Shown here: positions 7,252 through 14,775 of the stretch, piece by piece
Numbering within the stretch: the first letter of the stretch is position 1
Layout: the number at the start of each line of letters is the position of its first letter
Assembly: GCA_045604285.1 (NCBI GenBank)
Contig: JAZUNS010000005.1
Location: 1 to 18,725, forward strand
Length of the DNA stretch: 18,725 nt
DNA from: SIG636 sp045604285
GTDB taxonomy: Bacteria > Bacillota > Clostridia > Oscillospirales > CAG-382
Reading direction: 5' to 3'
Position numbers and translations under genes: made by a program
The notes under the pieces: generated by a model
What the model was told of the DNA's origin: nothing
The model's input: the letters and a program-made list of their open reading frames with translations, nothing else
Database searches by the model: none

Positions 7252-7656
7252 TTATCCTCCTAAATCCTCTGAAGAAAAGGCAGCGGGAAGCAAGGCGCCC
7301 AAGGTAGTTTCAACATAGTTGCCCAAGCAGTCGCTTACCAAAAGCACCTTGGTATCGCTTTTGCAAAACTCTGCCAAGGCTTGACGGCAAACACCGCAGG
7401 GTGCCGTTTTGGTAACGCTATCCTTACCGCCTGCCACCGCTATGGCGGTAAAATCACGCACACCCTCGCTTACTGCCTTGAAAAGCGCAACACGCTCGGC
7501 ACAGACCGTAGGCGAAAAAGCTGCGTTTTCGATATTACATCCGAGAAATACGGAGCCGTCTGCCCCAAGCAAAGCCGCCCCCACCTTGAAGCCCGAATAG
7601 GGCGCATAGGCTTTTTCTCTGGCGTCGATTGCGGAAAGAGCCAGCTTTTTATACAC
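7252..7656 (-). CDS. cdd: Cytidine deaminase
   Basis: 134 residues, typical for the homotetrameric Gram-positive enzyme. Hydrolyses cytidine or deoxycytidine to (deoxy)uridine and ammonia, feeding the phosphorylase encoded next. Zinc site: C52-A-E54 in SPTVCAERVA, where E54 is the proton shuttle, plus PCGVCRQ with C87 and C90. The three-cysteine zinc site is the Gram-positive form. CNIENAAFS (40-48) is the substrate-binding block. The start is GTG (7656-7654) with AAGGAG about 10 nt upstream; it overlaps the last 8 nt of deoC, so the two are translationally coupled. A nearby in-frame ATG does not exist. Confidence 0.95.
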   Translation of the reverse strand: MYKKLALSAIDAREKAYAPYSGFKVGAALLGADGSVFLGCNIENAAFSPTVCAERVALFKAVSEGVRDFTAIAVAGGKDSVTKTAPCGVCRQALAEFCKSDTKVLLVSDCLGNYVETTLGALLPAAFSSEDLGG

Positions 7657-8311
7657 TTTTTTCCATCTCCTTAGCTATACGCACTATACGGCTTGTACCA
7701 AGCCTGTCTGCGCCTGCATTAAGGAAGGCAACGGCGTCCTCTAAAGAGGCAATACCGCCTGCCGCCTTTATCTTAAGGCCTGACGGTGCGTGATTTGCGA
7801 AAATCTCAACGTCGTGAAGGGTTGCGCCACCCTTGGAAAAGCCCGTTGAGGTTTTGATATAATCTGCGCCTGCCCTGCCGCAGACGGCACACATCAAGGC
7901 TTTTTCTTCGTCGGTCAAAAGGCAGGTTTCTATTATAACCTTAAGGATCTTGTCTCCGCAGGCGGATTTTACAAGGCGTATTTCCGATTCTACGTCGTCA
8001 AGCTTACCCGCTTTTAAATCGCCTACGTTTATGACCATATCGATCTCGTCTGCTCCGTCGGCAACTGCCTTAGCCGCCTCGTAAGCCTTTACGTCAGCCA
8101 CGCTGTAGCCGTTGGGAAAACCGATAACGGTACAAACCTTAAGCTTACCCGCCAAATACCTTGATGCCTGCTTTACAAAGCAGGGAGGTATACAAACGGA
8201 TGCTACGCCGTAGGCAACGCCGTCGTCACACAGCGCCTTTATCTCGTTCCAAGTGGCGTCCACCGCAAGAAGGGTGTGGTCCACGTGGGACAGTATCTCT
8301 TTTACATTCAT
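7649..8311 (-). CDS. deoC: Deoxyribose-phosphate aldolase
   Basis: 220 residues, a class I (Schiff-base) aldolase of the usual length. Splits 2-deoxyribose-5-phosphate into acetaldehyde and glyceraldehyde-3-phosphate in the cytoplasm. Visible key parts: EIDMVINVG with D91, KVIIETCLL, the Schiff-base lysine K153 in YIKTSTGFSKGGAT, and the second catalytic lysine K182 in KIKAAGGI. ATG at 8311-8309 with AAGGAGT (8321-8327) 9 nt upstream; this site overlaps the stop codon of the MATE gene. The acetaldehyde produced would need reduction by NAD(P)H, which gives a possible metabolic reason to sit behind the redox-balancing genes at the head of the operon (inference). Confidence 0.95.
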   Translation of the reverse strand: MNVKEILSHVDHTLLAVDATWNEIKALCDDGVAYGVASVCIPPCFVKQASRYLAGKLKVCTVIGFPNGYSVADVKAYEAAKAVADGADEIDMVINVGDLKAGKLDDVESEIRLVKSACGDKILKVIIETCLLTDEEKALMCAVCGRAGADYIKTSTGFSKGGATLHDVEIFANHAPSGLKIKAAGGIASLEDAVAFLNAGADRLGTSRIVRIAKEMEKSV

Positions 8312-8325
8312 TGCAATAATACTCC

Positions 8326-9762
8326 TTAAACCGGTGCGCCGTCGGGAATATCCTTTATGCGCTTACGGTAAAGCATGAAGAATAACACAAGGCTGACCAG
8401 GATGGACATTACCTCTGCAATAGGGAAAGACCACCAAACGGAATCCACCTTGCCCGTTTGTGCCAACAAATACGCTACGGGGATAAGCACCACGAGCTGA
8501 CGGGCAGCAGAAACTATCATAGAGTTTACGCCCTTGCCCAAGGCCTGGAAAACCGAGCCTATTACAATACAAATGCTTGCCAAAGGCAGGTGAAGGCTTA
8601 TGGTAGCCAAGGCTTTTTCGCCAACGGCGTAAAAGCTTGTAAGGTCGCAATTGGTAGGCTCAAACACACCCAGCAAACCGTGGGCGGCAAAGCGCATGGT
8701 AAGACAACCCGCCACCAGGAAGCAGAAGCCCGCTATCATGGCTATGCGCAGAGTTTTCATCATACGCTTGCGGTTACCCGCACCGTAGTTGTACGCCATT
8801 ATGGGAATAAGTCCGTTATTAAGACCGAACATAGGCATAAAGAAGAAGCTTTGAAGCTTGAAGTATACGTTATATACGGTGTAGCCCATTTTATCCTCAA
8901 AGCCGTTAAGTATCTTCTGCATAAAATAGGTCATAAAAGAACCGATCGCAACCATCAGTATGGAAGGAACACCTATGGAATATATCCTGCCGATTATGCC
9001 AAGCTCAGGCTTAAACCTATGAAGTCTAAGCTTAATATCCTTATTCTTCAGCACGTTGAAAAGCACGGCAAGAACCGCTGCGGCTATTTGACCGATAACG
9101 GTTGCATAAGCGGCGCCTGCCACGTCAAGCCCCAAGCCGAAGGGCATTGTAAAGCCAAAGATGTTGTCACCCTTTTCAAATATGAATATAGGGTCAAGAA
9201 TAATGTTTATTATAGCGCCGGTGCCCTGGGTAAACATGGTAAATATCGTCCTGCCCGTTGCCTGCAACAAACGCTCAAACATTATTTGAAAATATACGCC
9301 GAAGGAAAACAGACAAACTATCCTTAAATATTCCACACCAAGGGATTTTACGGAATCGTTTACATCGCAGGAATCCATAAAGGCTTCCACCCCGAAAAGG
9401 CCGAAAAGAAGAAAGATGATATATGCAACAAGGGCAAGGAAAACGCCGTTTTCGGCTATTTTATTGGCCCTTTCAAACTTCTTTTCCCCAAGTGAACGGG
9501 AAAGCAAAGCGTTAACGCCCACGGCGGTACCGGTACCTACACCTATAAGTATATTCTGTACGGGAAACGCCGCACCTACCGCATCCAATGCGTCCTTACT
9601 TACCTTTGCAACGAAGATGCTGTCAACCACGTTATAAAGTGCCTGCACTATCATGGATATTATCATAGGTACAGACATGGTAAACAGCAGCCTGCCCACG
9701 GGCATGGTGCCCATTTTATTTTCTTTCTGCGGCGCCGTCGCCGCTGAGTTAACTTCACTCAT
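8326..9762 (-). CDS. MATE-family multidrug/metabolite efflux transporter
   Basis: 478 residues, inner-membrane protein with about 12 hydrophobic segments in two homologous halves, the normal MATE/NorM-DinF architecture. Family blocks: an N-terminal GRLLFTMSVPMIISMIVQALYNVVDS-like segment (residues ~22-49) and VGTGTAVGVNALLSRSLGE in helix 2-3. Exports cationic drugs or small metabolites with Na+ or H+ as the driving force; the substrate cannot be read from sequence. ATG at 9762-9760, weak ribosome site (GAGGT), 19 bp after the oxidoreductase stop. Its place between the bifurcating oxidoreductase and the deoxynucleoside genes has no obvious explanation; exporting a purine/pyrimidine or redox metabolite is only a guess. 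Confidence 0.93.
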   Translation of the reverse strand: MSEVNSAATAPQKENKMGTMPVGRLLFTMSVPMIISMIVQALYNVVDSIFVAKVSKDALDAVGAAFPVQNILIGVGTGTAVGVNALLSRSLGEKKFERANKIAENGVFLALVAYIIFLLFGLFGVEAFMDSCDVNDSVKSLGVEYLRIVCLFSFGVYFQIMFERLLQATGRTIFTMFTQGTGAIINIILDPIFIFEKGDNIFGFTMPFGLGLDVAGAAYATVIGQIAAAVLAVLFNVLKNKDIKLRLHRFKPELGIIGRIYSIGVPSILMVAIGSFMTYFMQKILNGFEDKMGYTVYNVYFKLQSFFFMPMFGLNNGLIPIMAYNYGAGNRKRMMKTLRIAMIAGFCFLVAGCLTMRFAAHGLLGVFEPTNCDLTSFYAVGEKALATISLHLPLASICIVIGSVFQALGKGVNSMIVSAARQLVVLIPVAYLLAQTGKVDSVWWSFPIAEVMSILVSLVLFFMLYRKRIKDIPDGAPV

Positions 9763-9781
9763 TTTCGACCTCTGCTAAAAA

Positions 9782-11809
9782 CTAAATCAATTTCTTTAAT
9801 GCACCGGTGGGGCAAAGCTCTACGCACTTGCCGCAGCTTGCGCATATTTTTATTGCCGCATCGTCGGAAAACTCGGGCTTAACAACGGTGGTAAAGCCTC
9901 TGCCAACCAAGCCGAGAATGCCTTCCCTTGCCACCTCGTCACAAACGCGCACGCAAAGGCCGCAAAGTATACACTTACCGTTATTTCTTTCTATAACCTT
10001 AAGCTTGGTTTCCGCCTCTGCACGGCGTTTTGCGCCACCAAACCTTACCGGGGCGTTAATATACATATCGCTGTAGCGGATAAGCTTACAGTCGTTATAA
10101 TCGTGGCAGCCGCATTCAAGGCAACGCTTTGCCTCTGCCCTTGCAACGTCCTCGGGAAGACCCAAGTATATTTCCTTAAAATCCTTGTTGCGTTCTTCGG
10201 GAGCACGGGTGGGCATAACTGCTCTGGGTGCCTTTTCTTTGTCGGAAAAGTCGATATCCTCAACCTTGCGCTCGGAAACGAAAGGTCTTCTGTACGGTAT
10301 AACGTTGCCGTTAAGGTAGGAATCAACCACCTCTGCGGCACGGTTTGCCTCACCGATTGCTTCGATTGCTATGCTTGCACCCTTATTGGTAGCGTCACCG
10401 ATGGCAAATACGCCTTCAACACTGGTACGGAAGCTGTTTTCGTCGGCGGAAATAATGCCCCTGCGATTAAGCTCAAGCTCTTCAAAGCCCTTTACGTTTA
10501 CCTTTTGACCGATAGCGGCTATAAAGCTGTCGGCTTCGATATATTCAAATTTACCCTCTACGGGTACGGGGCTTCTTCTGCCGCCTGCGTCAGGCTCGCC
10601 AAGTTCCATAACCTGAAGCTTTACGGACTTAAGCACACCGCCCTCTCCTACAAGCTCGCAGGGGTTAACAAGGAAGCGGAAGTTTACGCCCTCTTCCTTT
10701 GCCTCTTCTATTTCTATCTTTTCTGCGGGCATCTCTTTCTCAGTACGACGGTAAACCACCGTTACCTCTTTAGCGCCCAATCTTACCGCACTGCGGCAGG
10801 CGTCCATAGCGGTGTTGCCGCCGCCGACAATAACTACCTTATCACCCAAGGAAGCGGGGTTACCTTCCGCTACGGTGCGCAAAAACTCGATACCGCCGTA
10901 AACACCCTTAAGCTCTTCGCCGGGGCAACCTACCTTGGTACCAGTCCATGCGCCTATGGCAACTATAACGGCATCGTTCTGCGCCTTAAGCTCTGCAAAG
11001 CTTATATCCTTGCCGATGGATACGCCGCAGCGTATATCTATGCCGGTCTTTTTAATATGCTCTATTTCCCTATCCAGCACTGCCTTGGGCAGACGGTATT
11101 CGGGTATACCGTAGCGAAGCATACCGCCTGCTTTGGGCATGGCCTCGTAAACGGTTACACCGTGACCCTTTTTTGCCAGATAGTAAGCTGCGGTAAGACC
11201 TGCGGGGCCTGCACCGATTATTGCAACCTTTTTACCCGTGGATGCGGGCAAGCTCATTTCAGGCTCTTCTTCCTTAAGAACTCTGTCAGCCGCAAAGAAC
11301 TTAAGCTGGGCTATTGAGATAGCCTCCTCCACATATTTTCTGCGGCAAGCCTTTTCACAAGGATGAGGGCAAACCCTGCCTATGGATGCGGGCAGGGGCA
11401 GCTTTTCTCTGATAAGTCTTACAGCCTCTGCATCGTCGCCCTGAGCTATCGCCTTAACGTAGCCCTGAACGTCGGTACCGGCGGGGCAATTAAGATGGCA
11501 GGGACCCTTACAGTCGCCGTCGTGGTCGCTCATCAAAAATTCCAATGCTAATTTACGGGACGCCAAAGCTCTGGGACTGTTGGTATCTATATCCATACCG
11601 TCGCTTGCCACCGTAGAGCAGGCGCGCATAAGCTTAGGCATACCCTTTGCCTCTACCACGCAAAGGCCGCAGGCGCCGTAGTTTTTAACAAGCTCGCTTT
11701 CGCAAAGGGTGGGAATCTCTATGCCGCCCCTGCGTGCGATTTGCAATATGGTTTCGCCCTTTGTACCTTCCAAGGGGATTCCGTTTATCGTAATTTTAAT
11801 TTTTTCCAT
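9782..11809 (-). CDS. stnC: Stn-type transhydrogenase subunit C: NuoG-like [2Fe-2S] domain fused to GltD-like NADPH:FAD domain
   Basis: 675 residues. Order: plant-type [2Fe-2S] domain 1-~80 (C36, C47, C50, C64); Cys/His cluster region (H96, C100, C104, C108, then C147, C151, C155); GltD/NfnB-like FAD and NADPH domain ~190-500 with FAD motif GAGPAG (199-204), NADPH motif VGGGNTAM (G329-G331) and the second FAD motif AIGDAT; C-terminal two [4Fe-4S] ferredoxin domain (C613, C616, C619, C623; C656, C659, C662, C666). Known from Sporomusa ovata: StnC carries a NuoG-like plus a GltD-like domain and handles NADP(H), while StnAB bifurcates. I prefer the ATG at 11809, which has GGGGGAT 7 nt upstream; an ATG at 11824 overlaps the stnB stop (TAATG) but lacks a ribosome site. 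Cytoplasmic complex. Alternative: a generic NAD(P)H:ferredoxin or SfrB-like oxidoreductase. Confidence 0.82.
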   Translation of the reverse strand: MEKIKITINGIPLEGTKGETILQIARRGGIEIPTLCESELVKNYGACGLCVVEAKGMPKLMRACSTVASDGMDIDTNSPRALASRKLALEFLMSDHDGDCKGPCHLNCPAGTDVQGYVKAIAQGDDAEAVRLIREKLPLPASIGRVCPHPCEKACRRKYVEEAISIAQLKFFAADRVLKEEEPEMSLPASTGKKVAIIGAGPAGLTAAYYLAKKGHGVTVYEAMPKAGGMLRYGIPEYRLPKAVLDREIEHIKKTGIDIRCGVSIGKDISFAELKAQNDAVIVAIGAWTGTKVGCPGEELKGVYGGIEFLRTVAEGNPASLGDKVVIVGGGNTAMDACRSAVRLGAKEVTVVYRRTEKEMPAEKIEIEEAKEEGVNFRFLVNPCELVGEGGVLKSVKLQVMELGEPDAGGRRSPVPVEGKFEYIEADSFIAAIGQKVNVKGFEELELNRRGIISADENSFRTSVEGVFAIGDATNKGASIAIEAIGEANRAAEVVDSYLNGNVIPYRRPFVSERKVEDIDFSDKEKAPRAVMPTRAPEERNKDFKEIYLGLPEDVARAEAKRCLECGCHDYNDCKLIRYSDMYINAPVRFGGAKRRAEAETKLKVIERNNGKCILCGLCVRVCDEVAREGILGLVGRGFTTVVKPEFSDDAAIKICASCGKCVELCPTGALKKLI

Positions 11810-11823
11810 ATTTATATCCCCCA

Positions 11824-13575
11824 TTAACCGATTTTAACTGCGCCGAAACGGCAAACGGTAGCGCACTTACCGCATTTAATGCACTTTTCGGCATCTATTA
11901 CAAAGTGTTCCTTAATCTTGCCGCTTATTGCGCCAACCGGACAATTGCGAGAGCACAAAGAACAGCCAACGCATTTTTCCGCATCGATGCTGTACTTACG
12001 AAGCGCCGCACATTCCCCTGCGGGACATCTGCCCTCGTTAACGTGGGCATCAAACTCTTCTTTAAAATACTTGATTGCGGTAAGTACGGGGTTGGGTGCA
12101 GTCTGACCCAAACCGCAAAGAGCGCCGTCCTTGATACCGTTGCAAAGCTCGGTAAGCAGCTCTACGTCGCCGTCCTGACCGTTGCCCTCGGTAATGCGGG
12201 TAAGTATTTCAAGCATACGCTTTGTACCTATACGGCAGTGGATGCACTTGCCGCAGGATTCCTTAGCGGTAAAATCAAGAAAGAATCTTGCCATATTTAC
12301 CATGCAGGTATCTTCATCCATAACTACCATACCGCCGGAGCCCATTATTGCGCCCGTTGCGCCGAGGCACTTATAGTCGATAACCGTATCGAGAAGGCTT
12401 GCGGGGATACAGCCGCCGGAGGGGCCGCCCATTTGTACTGCCTTAAACGCCTTGCCGTTGCGGATGCCGCCGCCGATATCGTAGATAACGTGGCGCAAAG
12501 TCTTACCCATGGGGACTTCCACAAGACCGCCGCGGTTTATCTTACCCGTAAGGGCAAACACCTTGGTACCCTTGCTGTTTTCGGTACCCATGGCGGAAAA
12601 CGCCTGACCTCCGTTGACGATTATCCAGGCAACGTTAGCAAAGGTTTCTACGTTATTTATGTTAGAGGGCAGATCGTTGTAGCCCTTTTGTGCAGGGAAA
12701 GGAGGCTTAAGACGGGGCATACCGCGCTTACCCTCAAGGCTTTCTATAAGTGCGGTTTCTTCACCGCATACAAAGGCGCCTGCGCCTGCCTTAATACGCA
12801 TGGTACAGGAGAAATTGCTGCCCAAAATATTAGTGCCCAAATAGCCCTTTTCGGTAGCGTCTGCAATTGCCTTTTCAAGACGCTTAATGGCAAGAGGATA
12901 CTCGGCACGAACGTAAACCACCGCTTCGCTTGCACCTATGGCGTAAGCGCCGATAAGCATACCCTCAATAAGGGTGTGGGGGTCGCTTTCTATTACTGCT
13001 CTGTCCATAAAGGCGCCGGGGTCGCCCTCGTCAGCGTTACAAATTAGGTACTTTTTGTCGCCTGCCGAAGCTCTTGCCGCATTCCACTTAAACCAAGTGG
13101 GGAAGCCTGCGCCGCCCCTGCCTGCCAGGCCGGAAACCTTTATTTCTTCTATTACGTCTTCGGGAGTCATGCCGCCAAGCACCTTGCGGAGTGCTGCATA
13201 GCCGCCCTTAGCCTCGTAAGCTTCAAGCTTATCGGGATCGATAATACCGCAGTTGCGAAGGGCTATACGGGTCTGAAGCTCTAAAAAGCTTCTGTCCTCT
13301 GCAGATATTTCTATATCAGCCAAAGCCTCGACAGAGCCTGCCGAAACAGCTGCTGCTATACGGGCGCCGTCCTCTGCCTTTACACGCACCAGGCGCTTAA
13401 TTAGGGTATCGCCTTCGTAAATATCAACGATAGGCTCAAGATAACACATACCGATACAGCCGGTAATTTCAAGAGAAAAATCGGCGTTTGACTTTCTTGC
13501 CGAAAGGATAGAATCGTAAACGCGGGCAGCGCCTGCGGCAAGACCGCAGCTACCCTGACCTACTACTATACGCAT
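11824..13575 (-). CDS. stnB: NuoF/HydB-like NADH-binding flavoprotein, Stn-type transhydrogenase subunit B
   Basis: 583 residues. N-terminal thioredoxin-like ferredoxin domain 1-~90 showing only C10, C40 and C44 (see findings). NuoF core with the FMN/NADH motifs GRGGAGFPTWFKW (152-164), NADEGDPGAFMDR (180-192) and GAGAFVCGEETALIESLEG (264-282). The [4Fe-4S] cluster N3 equivalent is ESCGKCIHC (C441, C444, C447) with C487. Then a linker with HVNEGRCPAGEC (possible zinc site, as in HydB), and a C-terminal two [4Fe-4S] ferredoxin domain (C535, C538, C541, C545; C565, C568, C571, C575). In the HydABC and Stn families this subunit holds the bifurcating FMN and oxidises NADH while passing electrons to ferredoxin. 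ATG at 13575 with GGAGG 10 nt upstream, overlapping the stnA stop as TAATG. No hydrogenase H-cluster gene is adjacent, which argues against a HydABC hydrogenase. Confidence 0.88.
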   Translation of the reverse strand: MRIVVGQGSCGLAAGAARVYDSILSARKSNADFSLEITGCIGMCYLEPIVDIYEGDTLIKRLVRVKAEDGARIAAAVSAGSVEALADIEISAEDRSFLELQTRIALRNCGIIDPDKLEAYEAKGGYAALRKVLGGMTPEDVIEEIKVSGLAGRGGAGFPTWFKWNAARASAGDKKYLICNADEGDPGAFMDRAVIESDPHTLIEGMLIGAYAIGASEAVVYVRAEYPLAIKRLEKAIADATEKGYLGTNILGSNFSCTMRIKAGAGAFVCGEETALIESLEGKRGMPRLKPPFPAQKGYNDLPSNINNVETFANVAWIIVNGGQAFSAMGTENSKGTKVFALTGKINRGGLVEVPMGKTLRHVIYDIGGGIRNGKAFKAVQMGGPSGGCIPASLLDTVIDYKCLGATGAIMGSGGMVVMDEDTCMVNMARFFLDFTAKESCGKCIHCRIGTKRMLEILTRITEGNGQDGDVELLTELCNGIKDGALCGLGQTAPNPVLTAIKYFKEEFDAHVNEGRCPAGECAALRKYSIDAEKCVGCSLCSRNCPVGAISGKIKEHFVIDAEKCIKCGKCATVCRFGAVKIG

Positions 13576-14066
13576 TATTCTGCAGCCTCCTTTCTTAAGC
13601 CCTCAAGTATCTCTACCGCCTTGGCAGGGGTGAGAGAGCCGTAGGTAGAATCGTCAATCATCATAACGGGCGAAAGGCTGCAACAGCCAAGGCACGCCAC
13701 GTTTTTAAGGGAAAACAAACCGTCGTCGGTGGTGCCGCCGTCTTCAATGCCCAAATGCTCGCATATCGCTTTTTCTATACCGTCGGCACCGTTAACGTGG
13801 CAGGCGGTACCCTTACAAAGCATTATAAGATGCTTACCCACGGGCTTAAGTCTGAACTGGGTATAAAACGTGGCAACCCCCATTACCTTTGCAGGGGTGC
13901 TGTTTGTATTTTCTGCAATATGATATATAACGTCAACGGGCAGATAGCCGTAAATCTCCTGAGCCTTCTGCAAAACGGTTATCAGGTTACCGCTGTCACC
14001 GCCGTAACGTTCGAGTACAGACTCTAAAAGGGACAGATCGCTTTGGGAATGTTTGCAATTACACAT
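13575..14066 (-). CDS. stnA: NuoE/HydC-like [2Fe-2S] subunit, Stn-type transhydrogenase subunit A
   Basis: 163 residues, typical of NuoE/HydC. N-terminal helical bundle (~10-75) with the conserved VMGVATFYTQF block, then a thioredoxin-like [2Fe-2S] domain with ligands C84 and C89 (LCKGTACHVNG) and C125 and C129 (VACLGCCS), spaced C-x4-C and C-x3-C as expected. Pairs with the NuoF-like subunit. ATG at 14066-14064 with a strong GGAGGAGGA site about 9 nt upstream. First gene of the operon, 40 bp downstream of a near-consensus promoter. In isolation it could belong to a hydrogenase or formate dehydrogenase; the two genes that follow point to Stn. Confidence 0.9.
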   Translation of the reverse strand: MCNCKHSQSDLSLLESVLERYGGDSGNLITVLQKAQEIYGYLPVDVIYHIAENTNSTPAKVMGVATFYTQFRLKPVGKHLIMLCKGTACHVNGADGIEKAICEHLGIEDGGTTDDGLFSLKNVACLGCCSLSPVMMIDDSTYGSLTPAKAVEILEGLRKEAAE

Positions 14067-14108
14067 ATTATATTATCCTCCTCCGAAGTAAAATTCCGTC
14101 CGTTTAAT

Positions 14109-14137
14109 ATTGTACTCCACCATTCTGCTAAAGTCAA
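14109..14137 (-). promoter_or_regulatory. SigA-type promoter of the stn/deo operon
   Basis: TTGACT (14137-14132), 17-bp spacer, TACAAT (14114-14109) on the minus strand, about 43 bp upstream of the stnA start. It is the only good promoter seen upstream of the eight-gene run. A CAACAA-5-TTGTGG imperfect inverted repeat (14135-14151) overlaps the -35 box. Confidence 0.75.
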
Positions 14138-14157
14138 CAAAAATATTGTGGAAACAG

Positions 14158-14186
14158 TTGCTTTTAATATTTTTAATTTGTATAAT
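14158..14186 (+). promoter_or_regulatory. SigA-type promoter of the RNA cyclic phosphodiesterase gene
   Basis: TTGCTT (14158-14163), 17-bp spacer, perfect TATAAT (14181-14186), 28 bp before the ATG. Divergent from the stn operon promoter, with about 20 bp between the two -35 boxes. Confidence 0.65.
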
Positions 14187-14214
14187 ATAGCCGAAAAACT
14201 ACCGAGGAGCTGTT

Positions 14215-14736
14215 ATGAGACTTTTTATTGCAATAGATTTAAGCCCCGACGCAAAAACAGCGGTTGCATCGGTGGCAAATGGGTTGAGATTTTTTGGTGA
14301 CGGCAGCTTTTGCCCCGAGGATTCGTACCATATAACCCTTGCTTTCGTGGGGGAAACGGAATCTGCCCGGCCTATTATAGCCGCCATAAACAAAACCCTT
14401 GCCCCGCTGTTTACCCTTACCCTTGACAAAGCGGGGTGCTTTGAAAACACCCATTACGTTTCCGTAAAAGACTGTCCTGCCCTTTTTGAGCTTCAAAAAG
14501 CACTTTGCAAACAATTGGAGGCGGAAGGCGTGGGCTTTGACAAAAAAAGGTTTGTGCCCCACGTAACCGTTGTGCGGCGCTTTAAGGCAGCGTGTGAGCC
14601 CCTTGTTTTCGTACCCGAGGTTAGCTGGAGGGTTGACAGCATTTGCCTTATGGCAACGGTGGGTGCCGGAAAGTACAAAATTTTGCACAAGAAAAACTTG
14701 AGTAAAAAAATACTTGCCATACACGATAAAAGATGA
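14215..14736 (+). CDS. thpR: RNA 2',3'-cyclic phosphodiesterase (LigT/2H family)
   Basis: 173 residues, within the usual 170-190 range. Cytoplasmic 2H phosphoesterase that opens 2',3'-cyclic phosphate RNA ends to a 2'-phosphate. The two catalytic HxTx motifs are H39-I-T41 (YHITLAFVGE) and H116-V-T118 (FVPHVTVVRRF). The N-terminus MRLFIAIDL is the typical family start. ATG with GAGGAG about 7 nt upstream (14203-14208). The C-terminal ~25 residues are basic and contain the promoter of the next gene. Physiological role is unclear in most bacteria. Confidence 0.92.
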   Translation: MRLFIAIDLSPDAKTAVASVANGLRFFGDGSFCPEDSYHITLAFVGETESARPIIAAINKTLAPLFTLTLDKAGCFENTHYVSVKDCPALFELQKALCKQLEAEGVGFDKKRFVPHVTVVRRFKAACEPLVFVPEVSWRVDSICLMATVGAGKYKILHKKNLSKKILAIHDKR

Positions 14737-14742
14737 TATAAT
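14714..14742 (+). promoter_or_regulatory. Internal promoter before the 171-residue acidic protein
   Basis: TTGCCA (14714-14719), 17-bp spacer, perfect TATAAT (14737-14742). It lies in the last codons of thpR and 33 bp before the next ATG. No terminator separates the two genes. Confidence 0.6.
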
Positions 14743-14775
14743 GGTTGCGTAAAATATTAAACGGAGGATTGTAAC

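Noticed and set aside
8458..9327. 289-codon open frame opposite the MATE gene
   Set aside because: Composition is unlike a membrane or globular protein, no ribosome site, and the minus strand encodes a complete transporter.
10103..13047. Long open frames on the plus strand opposite stnB and stnC (10103-11317, 11905-13047)
   Set aside because: Antisense shadows caused by codon bias; the minus-strand proteins carry intact cofactor motifs.
9782..14066. HydABC electron-bifurcating [FeFe] hydrogenase operon
   Set aside because: The third subunit has a GltD-like FAD/NADPH domain and lacks the H-cluster cysteine motifs of HydA.
14135..14151. Rex operator upstream of stnA
   Set aside because: Rex sites have TTGT...ACAA arms facing inwards; here the arms are CAACAA...TTGTGG, the opposite orientation, so I do not call Rex.
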